Below are positions 8,059 through 16,935 of a stretch of DNA of 64,000 bases, piece after piece. Below the pieces are notes generated by a model. It ran no database searches. It saw only the letters and a list, made by a program, of their open reading frames with translations, and had not been told where the DNA came from. The first letter of the stretch is position 1, and the number at the start of each line of letters is the position of its first letter. The stretch comes from Pseudomonas mucoides (GTDB lineage Bacteria > Pseudomonadota > Gammaproteobacteria > Pseudomonadales > Pseudomonadaceae): NCBI RefSeq assembly GCF_015461845.1, contig NZ_JACOPW010000006.1:1-64000 (forward strand). Reading direction: 5' to 3'. A program made the translations under genes and the position numbers.

Positions 8059-10383
8059 TTAATTCATCCAGCCCTTGACCCAATCCATCACCGTTTCGCC
8101 GGAAGCAGGGCTTTCGCCACCGCAAGCCGCACCGGGAGGTGGCTCGCTGCCGCGAATATACGGCATCTGTACGGCGCCTGGGCAGTTGGCGTCGGAGCCT
8201 TGCCCGGTACGCGAATCGACCCAGGCCTGAACCACATTATCCGGCTGCGGCATGTCCAGCGGCAGCGGATCGGCTTTGCGCATGAAACTGGTCCAGACTT
8301 GCAACGCACCGGTCGCGCCGGTGAACGGCGTCTTGCCGTTGTCATCACGGCCTAGCCAGACCACCGCCAGCAAGTCCTGACTGAAACCGGCGAACCAGCT
8401 GTCTCGCGAGTCGTTACTGGTACCGGTCTTGCCGGCCAGTGTCAGGGTTTTCGGCAACACGTTATAAACCGAACTGCCGGTACCTTCACGCATGACCCGT
8501 TGCATGGCGCTCTGGATCAGGTAAATGGACGCCGGATCAAAACGCTGCTCAATCTGGAACGGATAACGCTTGAGCGGTTCGCCCTCAGCGGTCAAAACGC
8601 TACGAATCCCGCGCATCGGCGTATTGAAACCACCATTGGCCAGCGTCTGGTACATGGTCGCCACTTCAATCGGCGTCATGCCACCTGCGCCCAGCAACAT
8701 CGACGGGAATGCCGGGAATTCTCGGGTCACGCCCAAGCGAGCGAGGGTCTTGAGGACATTCGGTACACCCACTGCCAGGCCAAGACGCGCGGTCGACAGG
8801 TTGTAGGAATGCGCCAGCCCCTGATAAAGGAACACCGTCCCGTGGGAACGACGATCGTAGTTCTGTGGTTTCCAGACCTGACCGTCCGCGCCTTTGACCG
8901 AGAAGGATTCGTCCGACAGCCAACTGGTCAAGGTGTACTGGGTAGGTTTCTCAAGGGCCGTCAGATAAACCGCCGGCTTGATCAACGACCCCACAGGTCG
9001 CACCGCATCCAGCGCACGGTTGAAGCCGGCGAAACTCGCCTGGCGACTGCCGATCATGGCCTGAACCTCTCCGGTTTCCGGGTTGGTCACGACCATCGCT
9101 GCTTCAACGTCATCGGAACCCTTGCGACCCGACAGACGCTTGAAGGTGTCGTTGACGGAGGCTTCGGCTTTCATCTGCAGAATCGGGTCGAAGCTGGTGA
9201 AGATCCGCAGGCCTTCTTCGGTCAAGTCTTCGTCACGGTAGTCTTCGCGCAACTGGCGTTTAACCAGATCGAGGAAACCCGGGAACGAGCTGTCGGCCAA
9301 TTTGCCGCGTGTCGTCACACCCAGTGGCATGTTCTTCGCCGCAGCAACTTGTTCAGCGGTGGCGACGCCCTGCTGTTCAAGGACGTCGAGCACCAGGTTG
9401 CGTCGTTCAAGCGCACGCTCGGGATTGCGACGCGGGTTGTAATAGGAAGGCCCTTTGACCATCCCCACCAGCAAGGCAACCTGATGCAATTTCAGTTCGG
9501 ACAATGGCTGTCCGAAGAAGAACTGGCTGGCCAGACCAAAACCGTGCACCGCGCGCTGGCCGTCCTGACCGACGAACACTTCGTTGAGGTAAGCCTCAAG
9601 AATTTCCCGCTTGTCGTAATGCAGCTCAAGCAACATCGCCATCATGGCTTCGGTGAGCTTGCGGGTCAGGCTGCGTTCGCTGGTCAGGTAGAAGTTCTTG
9701 ACCAACTGTTGGGTCAGCGTACTGCCGCCCTGGGTCATCTTGCCGCCAGAGGTGTTGACGTAGACCGCTCGGGCAATCGACTTCGGCGACACGCCCCAGT
9801 GGCTATAGAAATCCCGGTCTTCCACGGCGACCAGGGTCTCCAGCAGATACGGCGGCACCTGGTCGATTTTGATCAGGATGCGGTCTTCGAGGTTTTTCGG
9901 GTAAATCCCGCCGATCAGCAGCGGCTCCAGGCGCACCACCGACAGCTTCGAACCGTTCGTCGCCGAAAGCTCGGCGACATAGTCGCCGGAGAAACGCACG
10001 CGCACAGGCTGGGGCTTTTCCAGGCCTTCATAAAACTGGAAGCCGCGGGTATTCAAGTCCACGGTATTGCCGTTGACCGCCGCAGCACCGGGGCCATTGC
10101 TCACGCTTTCGCGGCGGTAGCCCAGGGCGTCGAGCTCGGTGAGGAAGTCATCCTTGCTCAGCTTCTGGCCGGTAAACAGCTCCAGCGGGCGCGCATATAC
10201 CTTGGCCGGGATCGTCCAGCGCTTGCCGGAGAACTTTTCCTGGACGATAGCGTCGAGGTAAACCGCGAATCCGGCGAGCACCACGAGGCCGACCAGACTG
10301 AGTTTAAGGGCCCAACCCAGCCACGGGCTAAGGCCCCTGGAAGGTGGTTTTTTTGGAGTGCGGGGGGATCGAGTACGAGTCAT
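8059..10383 (-). CDS. mrcB: Penicillin-binding protein 1B (bifunctional glycosyltransferase/transpeptidase)
   Basis: A 774-aa class A PBP that polymerises lipid II and crosslinks peptidoglycan. There is a short basic cytoplasmic tail, one membrane anchor (about 26-45), a UB2H-like region, a GT51 domain with catalytic Glu188 in VAVEDRDFYSHWG, and a transpeptidase domain with S466xxK (GSLIKP), an SYN motif (SYNLSTARLG) and KTGTS at 652. Length is typical. It is followed by the TPR lipoprotein and YqcC genes and is divergent from the kinase gene at 10502. Confidence 0.96.
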   Translation of the reverse strand: MTRTRSPRTPKKPPSRGLSPWLGWALKLSLVGLVVLAGFAVYLDAIVQEKFSGKRWTIPAKVYARPLELFTGQKLSKDDFLTELDALGYRRESVSNGPGAAAVNGNTVDLNTRGFQFYEGLEKPQPVRVRFSGDYVAELSATNGSKLSVVRLEPLLIGGIYPKNLEDRILIKIDQVPPYLLETLVAVEDRDFYSHWGVSPKSIARAVYVNTSGGKMTQGGSTLTQQLVKNFYLTSERSLTRKLTEAMMAMLLELHYDKREILEAYLNEVFVGQDGQRAVHGFGLASQFFFGQPLSELKLHQVALLVGMVKGPSYYNPRRNPERALERRNLVLDVLEQQGVATAEQVAAAKNMPLGVTTRGKLADSSFPGFLDLVKRQLREDYRDEDLTEEGLRIFTSFDPILQMKAEASVNDTFKRLSGRKGSDDVEAAMVVTNPETGEVQAMIGSRQASFAGFNRALDAVRPVGSLIKPAVYLTALEKPTQYTLTSWLSDESFSVKGADGQVWKPQNYDRRSHGTVFLYQGLAHSYNLSTARLGLAVGVPNVLKTLARLGVTREFPAFPSMLLGAGGMTPIEVATMYQTLANGGFNTPMRGIRSVLTAEGEPLKRYPFQIEQRFDPASIYLIQSAMQRVMREGTGSSVYNVLPKTLTLAGKTGTSNDSRDSWFAGFSQDLLAVVWLGRDDNGKTPFTGATGALQVWTSFMRKADPLPLDMPQPDNVVQAWVDSRTGQGSDANCPGAVQMPYIRGSEPPPGAACGGESPASGETVMDWVKGWMN

Positions 10384-10501
10384 GGCGGCGGATTATACGC
10401 ACTTTATTGATACTCAACAGACGCCCTCCGAGGTTTGCGTCAGGCGGACTTGCGGCCATAATGGCGGCCTTGAATTTTTCCCAGTCTTTGAAGGATCGCC
10501 T

Positions 10502-12058
10502 GTGAGCCAGTCCCTGATCGCCGCTCTGCAAAACCCGGCCCTCTACCCGCATCCGGTAGACGGGTTCCAGGTCATCGAAACCCATATTTCCTGGGTCATC
10601 CTCACAGGCCCCTTTGCTTATAAAGTGAAGAAGCCGGTGAACTTCGGCTTCCTCGACTTCACCAGCCTCGATGCCCGCGAGCATTTCTGCGGCGAAGAAC
10701 TGCGTTTGAACCAGCGCCTGACCAACGATTTGTATCTGGAGGTGTTGCCAATCACCGGCAGCGCCGAAGCCCCTCAATTCGGTGGCGATGGCCCGGTCGT
10801 TGATTTCGCCCTGAAAATGCGTCAATTCCCACAAAGCCAGTTGCTCAGCACCCTGCAGGCCAATGGCGAACTGACCACCGCGCACATCGACGAGATGGCC
10901 GCGCAGATTGCTCAGTTCCATCTCAACGCGCCGAAAGTGCCTGCCGAACACGACGCCGGCACCCCGGACAGCGTGATGGCCCCGGTACGCCAGAACTTCG
11001 AGCAGATCCGTCCGTTCCTCAGCGACAAGGCCGACCTGGTGCAACTCGACGCCCTGCAAGCCTGGGCCGAAAGCAGCTTCGAACGCCTCAAACCACTGTT
11101 CGCCCAGCGCAAGGCCGAAGGCTTCATTCGTGAATGCCACGGTGATATCCACTTGGGCAATGCCACCGTGATCGATGGCAAGGTCGTGATTTTCGACTGC
11201 ATCGAATTCAACGAACCGTTCCGTTTCACCGACGTCTACGCCGACACCGGTTTCCTGGCGATGGACCTGGAAGACCGTGGTTTGAAATGCCTCGCACGCC
11301 GTTTCGTCAGCCAATACCTGGAGCTGACCGGCGACTATCAAGGCCTTGAACTGCTGAACTTCTATAAAGCCTACCGCGCATTGGTTCGCGCCAAGGTCAG
11401 CCTGTTCAGCATGCCCGCCGAAGCCGATCCGGTGCAGCGCGCCACGACCCTGCGCCAATACCGCAACTACGCCAACCTGGCGGAAAGCTACAGCACCATT
11501 CCTTCGCGCTTCATGGCGATTACCCACGGCGTGTCCGCTGTCGGCAAAAGCCACGTGGCCATGCGCCTGGTCGAAGCGCTGGGCGCCATTCGCCTGCGCT
11601 CCGATGTAGAACGCAAACGTCTGTTCGGTGAACAAACCGTAGCGAATGATCCACAGGCCGGCATTTATAACGCAGACGCCACTGCCGCCACCTACAGCCG
11701 CCTGCATGAAATCGCCGGAATCATCCTGCGCGCCGGTTTCCCGGTAGTGATCGATGCCACTTACCTCAAGCGCGATCAGCGTGACGGCGCGGCGAAAATT
11801 GCCGAGGCCACCGGTGCACCGTTCCTGATCCTCGATTGCCATGCGCCGCAAGCTGTCATTGAGAGCTGGCTGGCCCTGCGTCAGGCAGACAAAAAGGATC
11901 CGTCCGACGCCAACCTGGCCGTTATCGCAGCCCAGCAAGCCAATCGTGAAGCGCTGACACCCGCTGAGATTCTGTGCAGCAAGCGAGTCCAGACCAATGA
12001 AAGCGGGACCCTCGACACCGTTGTTGCGCAAATCCGCCAACGCATGCCAGGCCTGTAA
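10502..12058 (+). CDS. Aminoglycoside-phosphotransferase-like / P-loop kinase fusion protein
   Basis: A 518-aa two-domain protein. The N-terminal half resembles APH/choline-kinase folds, with the Brenner motif HGDIHLGN starting at H213 and metal-binding DC/DLED segments after it. The C-terminal half is a zeta-toxin/AAA_33-like P-loop kinase with Walker A GVSAVGKS starting at 343. I use the GTG at 10502, which has GAAGGA 6 nt upstream; the open frame runs 48 codons further back into the mrcB promoter. The substrate is unknown. It is a conserved Pseudomonas gene (COG2187/COG0645 type). Confidence 0.85.
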   Translation: MSQSLIAALQNPALYPHPVDGFQVIETHISWVILTGPFAYKVKKPVNFGFLDFTSLDAREHFCGEELRLNQRLTNDLYLEVLPITGSAEAPQFGGDGPVVDFALKMRQFPQSQLLSTLQANGELTTAHIDEMAAQIAQFHLNAPKVPAEHDAGTPDSVMAPVRQNFEQIRPFLSDKADLVQLDALQAWAESSFERLKPLFAQRKAEGFIRECHGDIHLGNATVIDGKVVIFDCIEFNEPFRFTDVYADTGFLAMDLEDRGLKCLARRFVSQYLELTGDYQGLELLNFYKAYRALVRAKVSLFSMPAEADPVQRATTLRQYRNYANLAESYSTIPSRFMAITHGVSAVGKSHVAMRLVEALGAIRLRSDVERKRLFGEQTVANDPQAGIYNADATAATYSRLHEIAGIILRAGFPVVIDATYLKRDQRDGAAKIAEATGAPFLILDCHAPQAVIESWLALRQADKKDPSDANLAVIAAQQANREALTPAEILCSKRVQTNESGTLDTVVAQIRQRMPGL

Positions 12059-12060
12059 AA

Positions 12061-12108
12061 ACTATTTCAGCCGTGAAGCCTTCCCTGGCTTCACGGCTGT
12101 CAAATAGT
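12061..12108 (+). terminator. Extended hairpin after the kinase fusion gene
   Basis: A 13-bp GC stem (CAGCCGTGAAGCC paired with GGCTTCACGGCTG) is extended by an outer ACTATTT/AAATAGT stem and begins 3 bp past the stop. There is no long T-run, so it may act as a transcript-stabilising or weak terminator structure. Confidence 0.6.
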
Positions 12109-12148
12109 GGCACTATACTGGCGTCATAAAACCATCAGGTGATGCGAC

Positions 12149-12493
12149 ATGAGCCAGCCCAAACTTCTCGACACCCCGCTGTATGCCTTGCTGCACAAAG
12201 ACGACATCGCAGGATTCAACAATGAGCGGCCCAAAGACGGACCTATCGACATGGCCGGTGGCGATTTCCGTGGCCTGGACTTGCGTGAACTGAATGCCGA
12301 TGGCGTCGACTTCACTGATGCTTATTTCCGCTCCGCCGATTTGCGCGGCATCGATTTTCGCAGCGCACAGCTGGAAGGCGCCAGCCTGGCCCATGCACAG
12401 ATCTCCGGCGCCTACTTCCCGGCAGAGCTGAGCGCGGACGAGATCCTGATGTCGATGAACTTCGGCACACGCCTGCGTTATCGCACTCGCTAA
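12149..12493 (+). CDS. Pentapeptide repeat-containing protein
   Basis: A 114-aa protein with about eight tandem A(D/N)LXX-type pentapeptides between residues 30 and 95 (for example FRGLD, LRELN, ADGVD, FTDAY, FRSAD, LRGID, FRSAQ, LEGAS). These form a right-handed quadrilateral beta-helix. It is much shorter than gyrase-protecting Qnr proteins, and no such role can be claimed. A TATACT -10-like box lies about 40 bp upstream. Cytosolic, no signal peptide. Confidence 0.85.
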   Translation: MSQPKLLDTPLYALLHKDDIAGFNNERPKDGPIDMAGGDFRGLDLRELNADGVDFTDAYFRSADLRGIDFRSAQLEGASLAHAQISGAYFPAELSADEILMSMNFGTRLRYRTR

Positions 12494-12714
12494 AAACGAC
12501 GTCTTAGCCTGACACGTCCAGCGCCCCCGCTTTGCGCTGGATGCCGTGTGATCGCCCGAAAACCGACTTCTGACGCCCCTTCCCTACCCGTCTTTGCCTC
12601 GTCCTCTTAGAAGCTTTTGCGTCGAAACCGACCAAACAATCACGCTTTTCCTACTGATGGCTACACTCCTGAGAAGCTCGCCCACGCACCGTTCGGCCGT
12701 CGCAAGGAGGCTTG

Positions 12715-12987
12715 ATGAATGATGAACTGCAACACCTGAAGAATCTTGGCAAGACGTCGGCGCAGTGGCTGCATGCCGTGGGCATCCACAGCGCCTCGGA
12801 TTTGCGTCGCCTCGGGGCGGTGGATGCTTATCGGGCCGTGCGTACGCGCGGGTTTCGGGCGTCAAAGGTGTTGTTGTATGCGATCGAAGGTGCACTGATG
12901 GATGTGCACTGGAACGACATTCCAGCCGAGCGTAAAGAAGCCTTGAACAAACAGCTGGAAGCGATTTCCTCGCGCCACAAGGCTTGA
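12715..12987 (+). CDS. TfoX C-terminal domain-like protein
   Basis: A 90-aa protein that matches the TfoX/Sxy C-terminal helical domain (LKNLGKTSAQWLHAVGIHSASDLRRLGAVDAYRAV), with helix-hairpin-helix character. The N-terminal half of full TfoX is absent, as in many Pseudomonas. The start is the ATG at 12715 with AAGGAGG 4 nt upstream; a TTG one codon earlier is less likely. Whether it affects competence genes is unknown. It lies just upstream of prrF1. Confidence 0.85.
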   Translation: MNDELQHLKNLGKTSAQWLHAVGIHSASDLRRLGAVDAYRAVRTRGFRASKVLLYAIEGALMDVHWNDIPAERKEALNKQLEAISSRHKA

Positions 12988-13044
12988 TGGCATTGGCTTT
13001 GAACCGAATTGACGGGGCATCTCAAAGAAACTGAAAAACAGCGG

Positions 13045-13072
13045 TTGACACGGTAATGAGAATCGCTATGAT
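13045..13072 (+). promoter_or_regulatory. prrF1 promoter with overlapping Fur box
   Basis: A consensus -35 TTGACA (13045-13050) is followed after 16 bp by TATGAT (13067-13072). The spacer and -10 are covered by a 19-bp Fur-like box (13052-13070, GGTAATGAGAATCGCTATG) that matches about 14 of 19 consensus positions. This predicts repression by Fe-Fur and expression under iron starvation. Confidence 0.88.
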
Positions 13073-13079
13073 TACCACC

Positions 13080-13191
13080 AACTGGTCGCGAGACTGGTCG
13101 ATATTTGAAAAGCCCTTGGTTCGGACTCTCAGATATCTCCTCATCAGGCTAATCACGGTTATTTGACCCGGCTCTTGCCGGGTCTTTTTTT
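13080..13191 (+). ncRNA. prrF1: PrrF1 iron-responsive small RNA
   Basis: An sRNA of about 112 nt that pairs with mRNAs of iron-containing proteins (sodB, acn, sdh and others in Pseudomonas) and spares iron, together with Hfq. It begins AACTGGTCGCGAGA about 8 nt after the -10 box, carries the conserved antisense core CTCCTCATCAGGCTAATC near 13136-13153, and ends in a strong terminator (GACCCGGC-TCTT-GCCGGGTC then T7, 13165-13191). Location next to the heme-uptake operon is as in P. aeruginosa, where two tandem copies exist; only one is seen here. Identification is from remembered sequence and context. Confidence 0.92.
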
Positions 13192-13225
13192 GCCTGCGCC
13201 TTTTTACCTGTGAAAGCACCGGTCG

Positions 13226-14077
13226 TTACTTGCCGAATTGCTTGCGCATCTGTGCACAGTAATCCTGAGGCGGCGAAGCAGGCGTGTACCAGACGTAATC
13301 GGCCATTGCCGCTGTCACCTCCGCCCCCTGCTCTGCCAGCAGCAACACCGTCGGCGCTGGCGCCTGCCCCAAATCCAGCACATGGATCGGCACACCCACG
13401 TCCTTGCGCGCGTGATAGGCACCGGCAAACAGCAATGAAGGCGTTGGAGCCGCCAGCAAGCGCTCGGCCATTCGCCGGTCTCGTTGCTGCTGCACGGCCA
13501 ACATGGCGGGCATCTGTGAAGTGGGCAGCAAACCGCAATGGGAGTCGCTGATCTCTGCCAGCAACTCATCCTTGACTGCTGCCGCATTGGAGCGCGAGCC
13601 AATCAATGCCGGAGGTTTGGCGTAGACCGCACGAACGTCGAGGTTGTCCAGGTTGGCCGCAAGCAGCGGATAGGGCTGAGTCAGCGCAAAACGCACGATG
13701 GGACCGTAAAGCGCCCAGTCCCACCCTTCCTGCCAAGCCAAGGCAGCTGGCAAATTGGACGGTGGCGTCGGCGCATGGCGAACATCATCAACCCGCGACT
13801 GCTGATCCGGCGTCAGCATTTCAAGGAGCAAACTGCCTTGCGGCCGTTGCTCACCCAGTGACTGCAACAACCACAGTTCCAGCTGATGGTGATCGCGATT
13901 GTCATGCTGCTCGCCGACGATCAGCCGCGAAGGCTTGGCCAGTCGCTCAAGCAGTTCCTGCGCGGTCAGGACCTGACCGTTTCGCAGGTCACGGATTTCA
14001 CCGTTGACCGGCGGTGGCTCCGCAACATGCTGGCAGGCACTCAAGAGCAGTACGGCCAGCAGCAAAATCCCACGCAT
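13226..14077 (-). CDS. phuW: ChaN/PhuW family iron-regulated lipoprotein
   Basis: A 283-aa lipoprotein of the ChaN family (haem-binding lipoproteins related to the Campylobacter ChaN structure). The signal is MRGILLLAVLLLSAC with the lipobox Cys at about 15; the family core includes LIVGEQHDNRDHHQLELWLLQ. The start at 14077 is preceded by GAGGTG; an upstream in-frame GTG is part of that Shine-Dalgarno sequence and was rejected. It is the last gene of hmuTUV-phuW and should be Fur-controlled from upstream of hmuT. It converges on prrF1. Confidence 0.88.
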   Translation of the reverse strand: MRGILLLAVLLLSACQHVAEPPPVNGEIRDLRNGQVLTAQELLERLAKPSRLIVGEQHDNRDHHQLELWLLQSLGEQRPQGSLLLEMLTPDQQSRVDDVRHAPTPPSNLPAALAWQEGWDWALYGPIVRFALTQPYPLLAANLDNLDVRAVYAKPPALIGSRSNAAAVKDELLAEISDSHCGLLPTSQMPAMLAVQQQRDRRMAERLLAAPTPSLLFAGAYHARKDVGVPIHVLDLGQAPAPTVLLLAEQGAEVTAAMADYVWYTPASPPQDYCAQMRKQFGK

Positions 14078-14096
14078 GTTCACCTCGATGACAGTC

Positions 14097-14864
14097 TCAG
14101 CGGGCGATGATCAGCGGATGCCCACGCTCCGGATGCTGCTGCACTAACACTTCCAGCCCGAACACGGCTTTGAGCGGCTCGGGTTTCAGGACCTGCTCCG
14201 GCGTGTCCAACGCCACCGGTCGCCCGCCCTCAAGCAGCAACAGACGATCACAATACCGCGCCGCCAGGTTCAGATCATGCAGGATGACCAGCACCGCCGC
14301 GCCGCGATCGGCAAATTCGCGCACCGCTTGCAGGGTGGTGTGCTGATGCAGCGGGTCGAGCATCGAGGTCGGCTCATCGAGCAACAGCGTCTGCCCCGCT
14401 TCACCCGGCCAGAGCTGCGCCAGCACTCGGGCCAAATGCACCCGCTGACGCTCGCCGCCAGACAAGGCCAAGTAGCTGCGACCACTCAGGTGACTGGCAT
14501 CGGCGGCGTGTAGCGCGGCAGCGACAATCTCGTCATCGCGCACTCGCCCACTTTGATGGGGCAAACGCCCCATGCCCACCACTTCTTCGACGCGAAAGGC
14601 AAAGTCCAGGGTCGACACCTGCGGCAGCACCGCCAGTCGCTGCGCGCGCTGCGGTGCGGCCCAGTGACGCAATTCGCGATCATCGAGCCAGACGCTTCCA
14701 TGATCGGCATGCAACTCGCCGCACAAGGCACCGAGCAAGGTACTTTTGCCGGCGCCATTGGGACCGAGCACGCCCAGCACTTCGCCCGGTCGAAGCTCAA
14801 TCGTGATGTCCGACAGCACGGTCTTGGCGCCACGACGGATGTGCAGGTTCTGCGTGCGCAGCAT
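14097..14864 (-). CDS. hmuV: Heme ABC transporter ATP-binding protein
   Basis: A 255-aa ABC ATPase that powers heme import across the inner membrane. Walker A GPNGAGKST is at 34-42, the signature LSGGERQR near 135-142, and Walker B LLLDEPTS follows. It starts directly at the end of hmuU (one-base overlap) and 19 bp before phuW. In Pseudomonas the family member is also called PhuV. Confidence 0.94.
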   Translation of the reverse strand: MLRTQNLHIRRGAKTVLSDITIELRPGEVLGVLGPNGAGKSTLLGALCGELHADHGSVWLDDRELRHWAAPQRAQRLAVLPQVSTLDFAFRVEEVVGMGRLPHQSGRVRDDEIVAAALHAADASHLSGRSYLALSGGERQRVHLARVLAQLWPGEAGQTLLLDEPTSMLDPLHQHTTLQAVREFADRGAAVLVILHDLNLAARYCDRLLLLEGGRPVALDTPEQVLKPEPLKAVFGLEVLVQQHPERGHPLIIAR

Positions 14865-15901
14865 CAGGCGCGCCTCCGGAGCAACAAGAACAGGAAAAAC
14901 GGCGCACCGATGAAGGCCGTAACAATGCCGATCGGCAGTTCGGCCGGCGCCAGGGCCAGTCGCGCCACCAGATCGGCAAACAACAGAAGACTCGCACCGG
15001 CGAGCACAGAAGCGGGCAGTAACACTCGGTGATCAGGACCGGCAAGCAAACGCACGAGGTGCGGAACCACCAAACCGACAAACCCGATCATCCCCGCCGC
15101 TGCCACCGCCGCGCCCACACCCAGCGCTGTACAGAACACCAGTTCGCGCTTGAGCCCTTCAACATCGATGCCCAGATGACCGGCCTCCGATTCCCCCAGC
15201 AACAACGCATTCAAGGCCTTGGCCCGACGCGGCAACCAGAGCGCCACAGCCGCGCTGACCAGCAGCAACGGCCAGAGTCGCGCGTAACTGGCGCCATTGA
15301 GACTGCCCAGATTCCAGAACGTCAGCGTACGCAGGGTCGCGTCGTCGGCCAGATAGGTGAACAAACCCACCGCCGAGCCCGCCAGTGCGGTCAATGCGAT
15401 ACCGGCCAACAGCATCGTCGCGACGTTGGTCTGGCCGTTGCGCCGGCCCAGTCGATACACCAGCGCAGTCACCCCGAGCCCACCGAGAAACGCACACACC
15501 GATAACAGATAAGGCCCGAAGGACTCAGGCAAACCGCCAAACGCCGAGCCGCCAACAATGGCGATGGCGGCACCCAATGCCGCGCCGCTGGACACCCCTA
15601 CCAACCCCGGATCGGCCAGCGGGTTGCGAAACAGGCCCTGCATTGCCACACCGGAGAGCGCCAGCACGCCCCCCACCGCCAACCCCAGCAAGGTTCGCGG
15701 CAGGCGAATTTGCCCGACGATCAATTCGGCTTGCTCCAGCCCATCCGGAGCAATCGGCAATCCGGCCAGGCGCAATGCAGCGTGCAAGGTGTCGAGCAAC
15801 GGCAGACTGACCGGCCCCAGCGCCAGCGACAGCCAGATCGCCAGCACACACAGAAGGCTCAGGCCAATGAACAACGTACGAGGCTTAACCAGGACGGTCA
15901 T
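14864..15901 (-). CDS. hmuU: Heme ABC transporter permease (FecCD family)
   Basis: A 345-aa polytopic permease with about ten helices and the FecCD family hallmarks GVALSGVAMQGLFRNPLADPGLVGVSSGAALGA-like segment near residues 80-112 and the C-terminal PIGIVTAFIGAPFFLFLL. It forms the channel with HmuV. Its ATG overlaps the hmuT stop by 4 bp. Also named phuU. Confidence 0.94.
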   Translation of the reverse strand: MTVLVKPRTLFIGLSLLCVLAIWLSLALGPVSLPLLDTLHAALRLAGLPIAPDGLEQAELIVGQIRLPRTLLGLAVGGVLALSGVAMQGLFRNPLADPGLVGVSSGAALGAAIAIVGGSAFGGLPESFGPYLLSVCAFLGGLGVTALVYRLGRRNGQTNVATMLLAGIALTALAGSAVGLFTYLADDATLRTLTFWNLGSLNGASYARLWPLLLVSAAVALWLPRRAKALNALLLGESEAGHLGIDVEGLKRELVFCTALGVGAAVAAAGMIGFVGLVVPHLVRLLAGPDHRVLLPASVLAGASLLLFADLVARLALAPAELPIGIVTAFIGAPFFLFLLLRRRA

Positions 15902-16770
15902 TGGCTGGCCGTGCCAGGAAAGAAACCGTCAGACAGCTTTTTGAGGCTGTCCGGCAACCGTGGCCCCAGCCCGCCCACCAGCAACGTCGGATCCAGTTCC
16001 ATGACCCGTCCGTCCTTCGCCGCACGCGTCGAGGACAGCATCGGGTTTTCCTTGAACAACGCGGCACGCGCCGCATCACCCGTCAGCGCCCGGTCGGAAA
16101 ACACCAGCACCTCGGGGTCGAGGCTGATCAGCGACTCGACAGAAAACGGTTTGTAGCCGGTATGCGTGGCCAGGTTGTGGCCGCCGGCCTGGCGCAGCAA
16201 CCAATCGGCGGCGGTGTCCTTGCCCGCGATGAGCTGTTTGCCGCCCGCATGCCCGAGTAGCAACAGCACACCCGGTGATGGTTGCGTCAGCTGCGCCTTG
16301 GTCACGCGGATTTTTTGCTGATCGAGTTGCTCCTGATAACGCTGGTACGCCTGAACAGCCTGCTCTTCAGCCCCCAGTAACTTGCCCAAATGCTGCAAAT
16401 TGCCCTGCAATGTCGGCAAATCCGGCTGCGCCGAGAACAACTCGACCTGCACCCCCGCGTTACGAATCTGCGAGAGCACGGGCGGCGGACCCATTTCTTC
16501 GGTGCCGATGAGGATCTGCGGGCGTAAGCTCAAGATACCTTCCGCCGACAATTGCCGCTGGTAGCCAATGCTGGGCAGCGCCTTGAGGCTTTCAGGGTGC
16601 TGACTGGTGGTGTCGACGCCGACCAGTTTCGATTCGCCGCCCAGCACGCTTACCCACTCGGACAACGCGCCGCCGGCACTGACCCAACGTTGCGGTAACT
16701 CGGCCGCTGCAGCGTGGTGACTGACAAGGAGTCCGACACAGAGCACAGCAACGCGGGTACTCAGGCGCAT
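15898..16770 (-). CDS. hmuT: Periplasmic hemin-binding protein
   Basis: A 290-aa cluster-A2 binding protein with a signal peptide (VAVLCVGLLVSHHAAA, cleavage near residue 23). It delivers heme to HmuUV. The fold shows in ISLDPEVLVFSDRAL and VGLGPRLPDSLKKLSD near the C-terminus. It is the first gene of the operon hmuTUV-phuW. The usual Pseudomonas partners phuR (receptor) and phuS (heme chaperone) are not next to it in this window. Confidence 0.93.
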   Translation of the reverse strand: MRLSTRVAVLCVGLLVSHHAAAAELPQRWVSAGGALSEWVSVLGGESKLVGVDTTSQHPESLKALPSIGYQRQLSAEGILSLRPQILIGTEEMGPPPVLSQIRNAGVQVELFSAQPDLPTLQGNLQHLGKLLGAEEQAVQAYQRYQEQLDQQKIRVTKAQLTQPSPGVLLLLGHAGGKQLIAGKDTAADWLLRQAGGHNLATHTGYKPFSVESLISLDPEVLVFSDRALTGDAARAALFKENPMLSSTRAAKDGRVMELDPTLLVGGLGPRLPDSLKKLSDGFFPGTASQ

Positions 16771-16865
16771 AAACAGCTTCCTTCATAGTTTTCCCAGGCA
16801 TCGAGATGACAGGCCAAGTATCCTTGGCCACTGGCACCTGCACCCGACGGGCAAGACGGCCATTT

Positions 16866-16884
16866 GATAATTGTTTGCATTTGA
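16866..16884 (-). promoter_or_regulatory. Candidate Fur box upstream of hmuT
   Basis: The 19-bp site GATAATTGTTTGCATTTGA lies 96 bp upstream of the hmuT start and 52 bp upstream of the Rieske gene. It matches the Fur consensus at about 11 of 19 positions, concentrated in GATAAT and CATT. Weaker than the prrF1 box but in the expected place for an iron-regulated heme operon. Confidence 0.6.
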
Positions 16885-16935
16885 ACGTCAAGCTCGGACT
16901 TATCCGGTCACGAGACGCTGGACTAGAGGATAGAC

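Noticed and set aside
8500..10410. Open frame of 636 codons on the plus strand opposite mrcB
   Set aside because: It is fully antisense to an intact, conserved PBP1b, has no ribosome site or recognisable domain, and is a typical by-product of GC-rich third positions.
10328..12040. 570-codon minus-strand frame opposite the kinase fusion gene
   Set aside because: Antisense shadow of a clear two-domain protein; no ribosome site.
12149..12493. Qnr-like gyrase protection by the pentapeptide protein
   Set aside because: Only about eight repeats and 114 aa, lacking the length and loops of Qnr/MfpA; yacG is the only gyrase-linked gene here.
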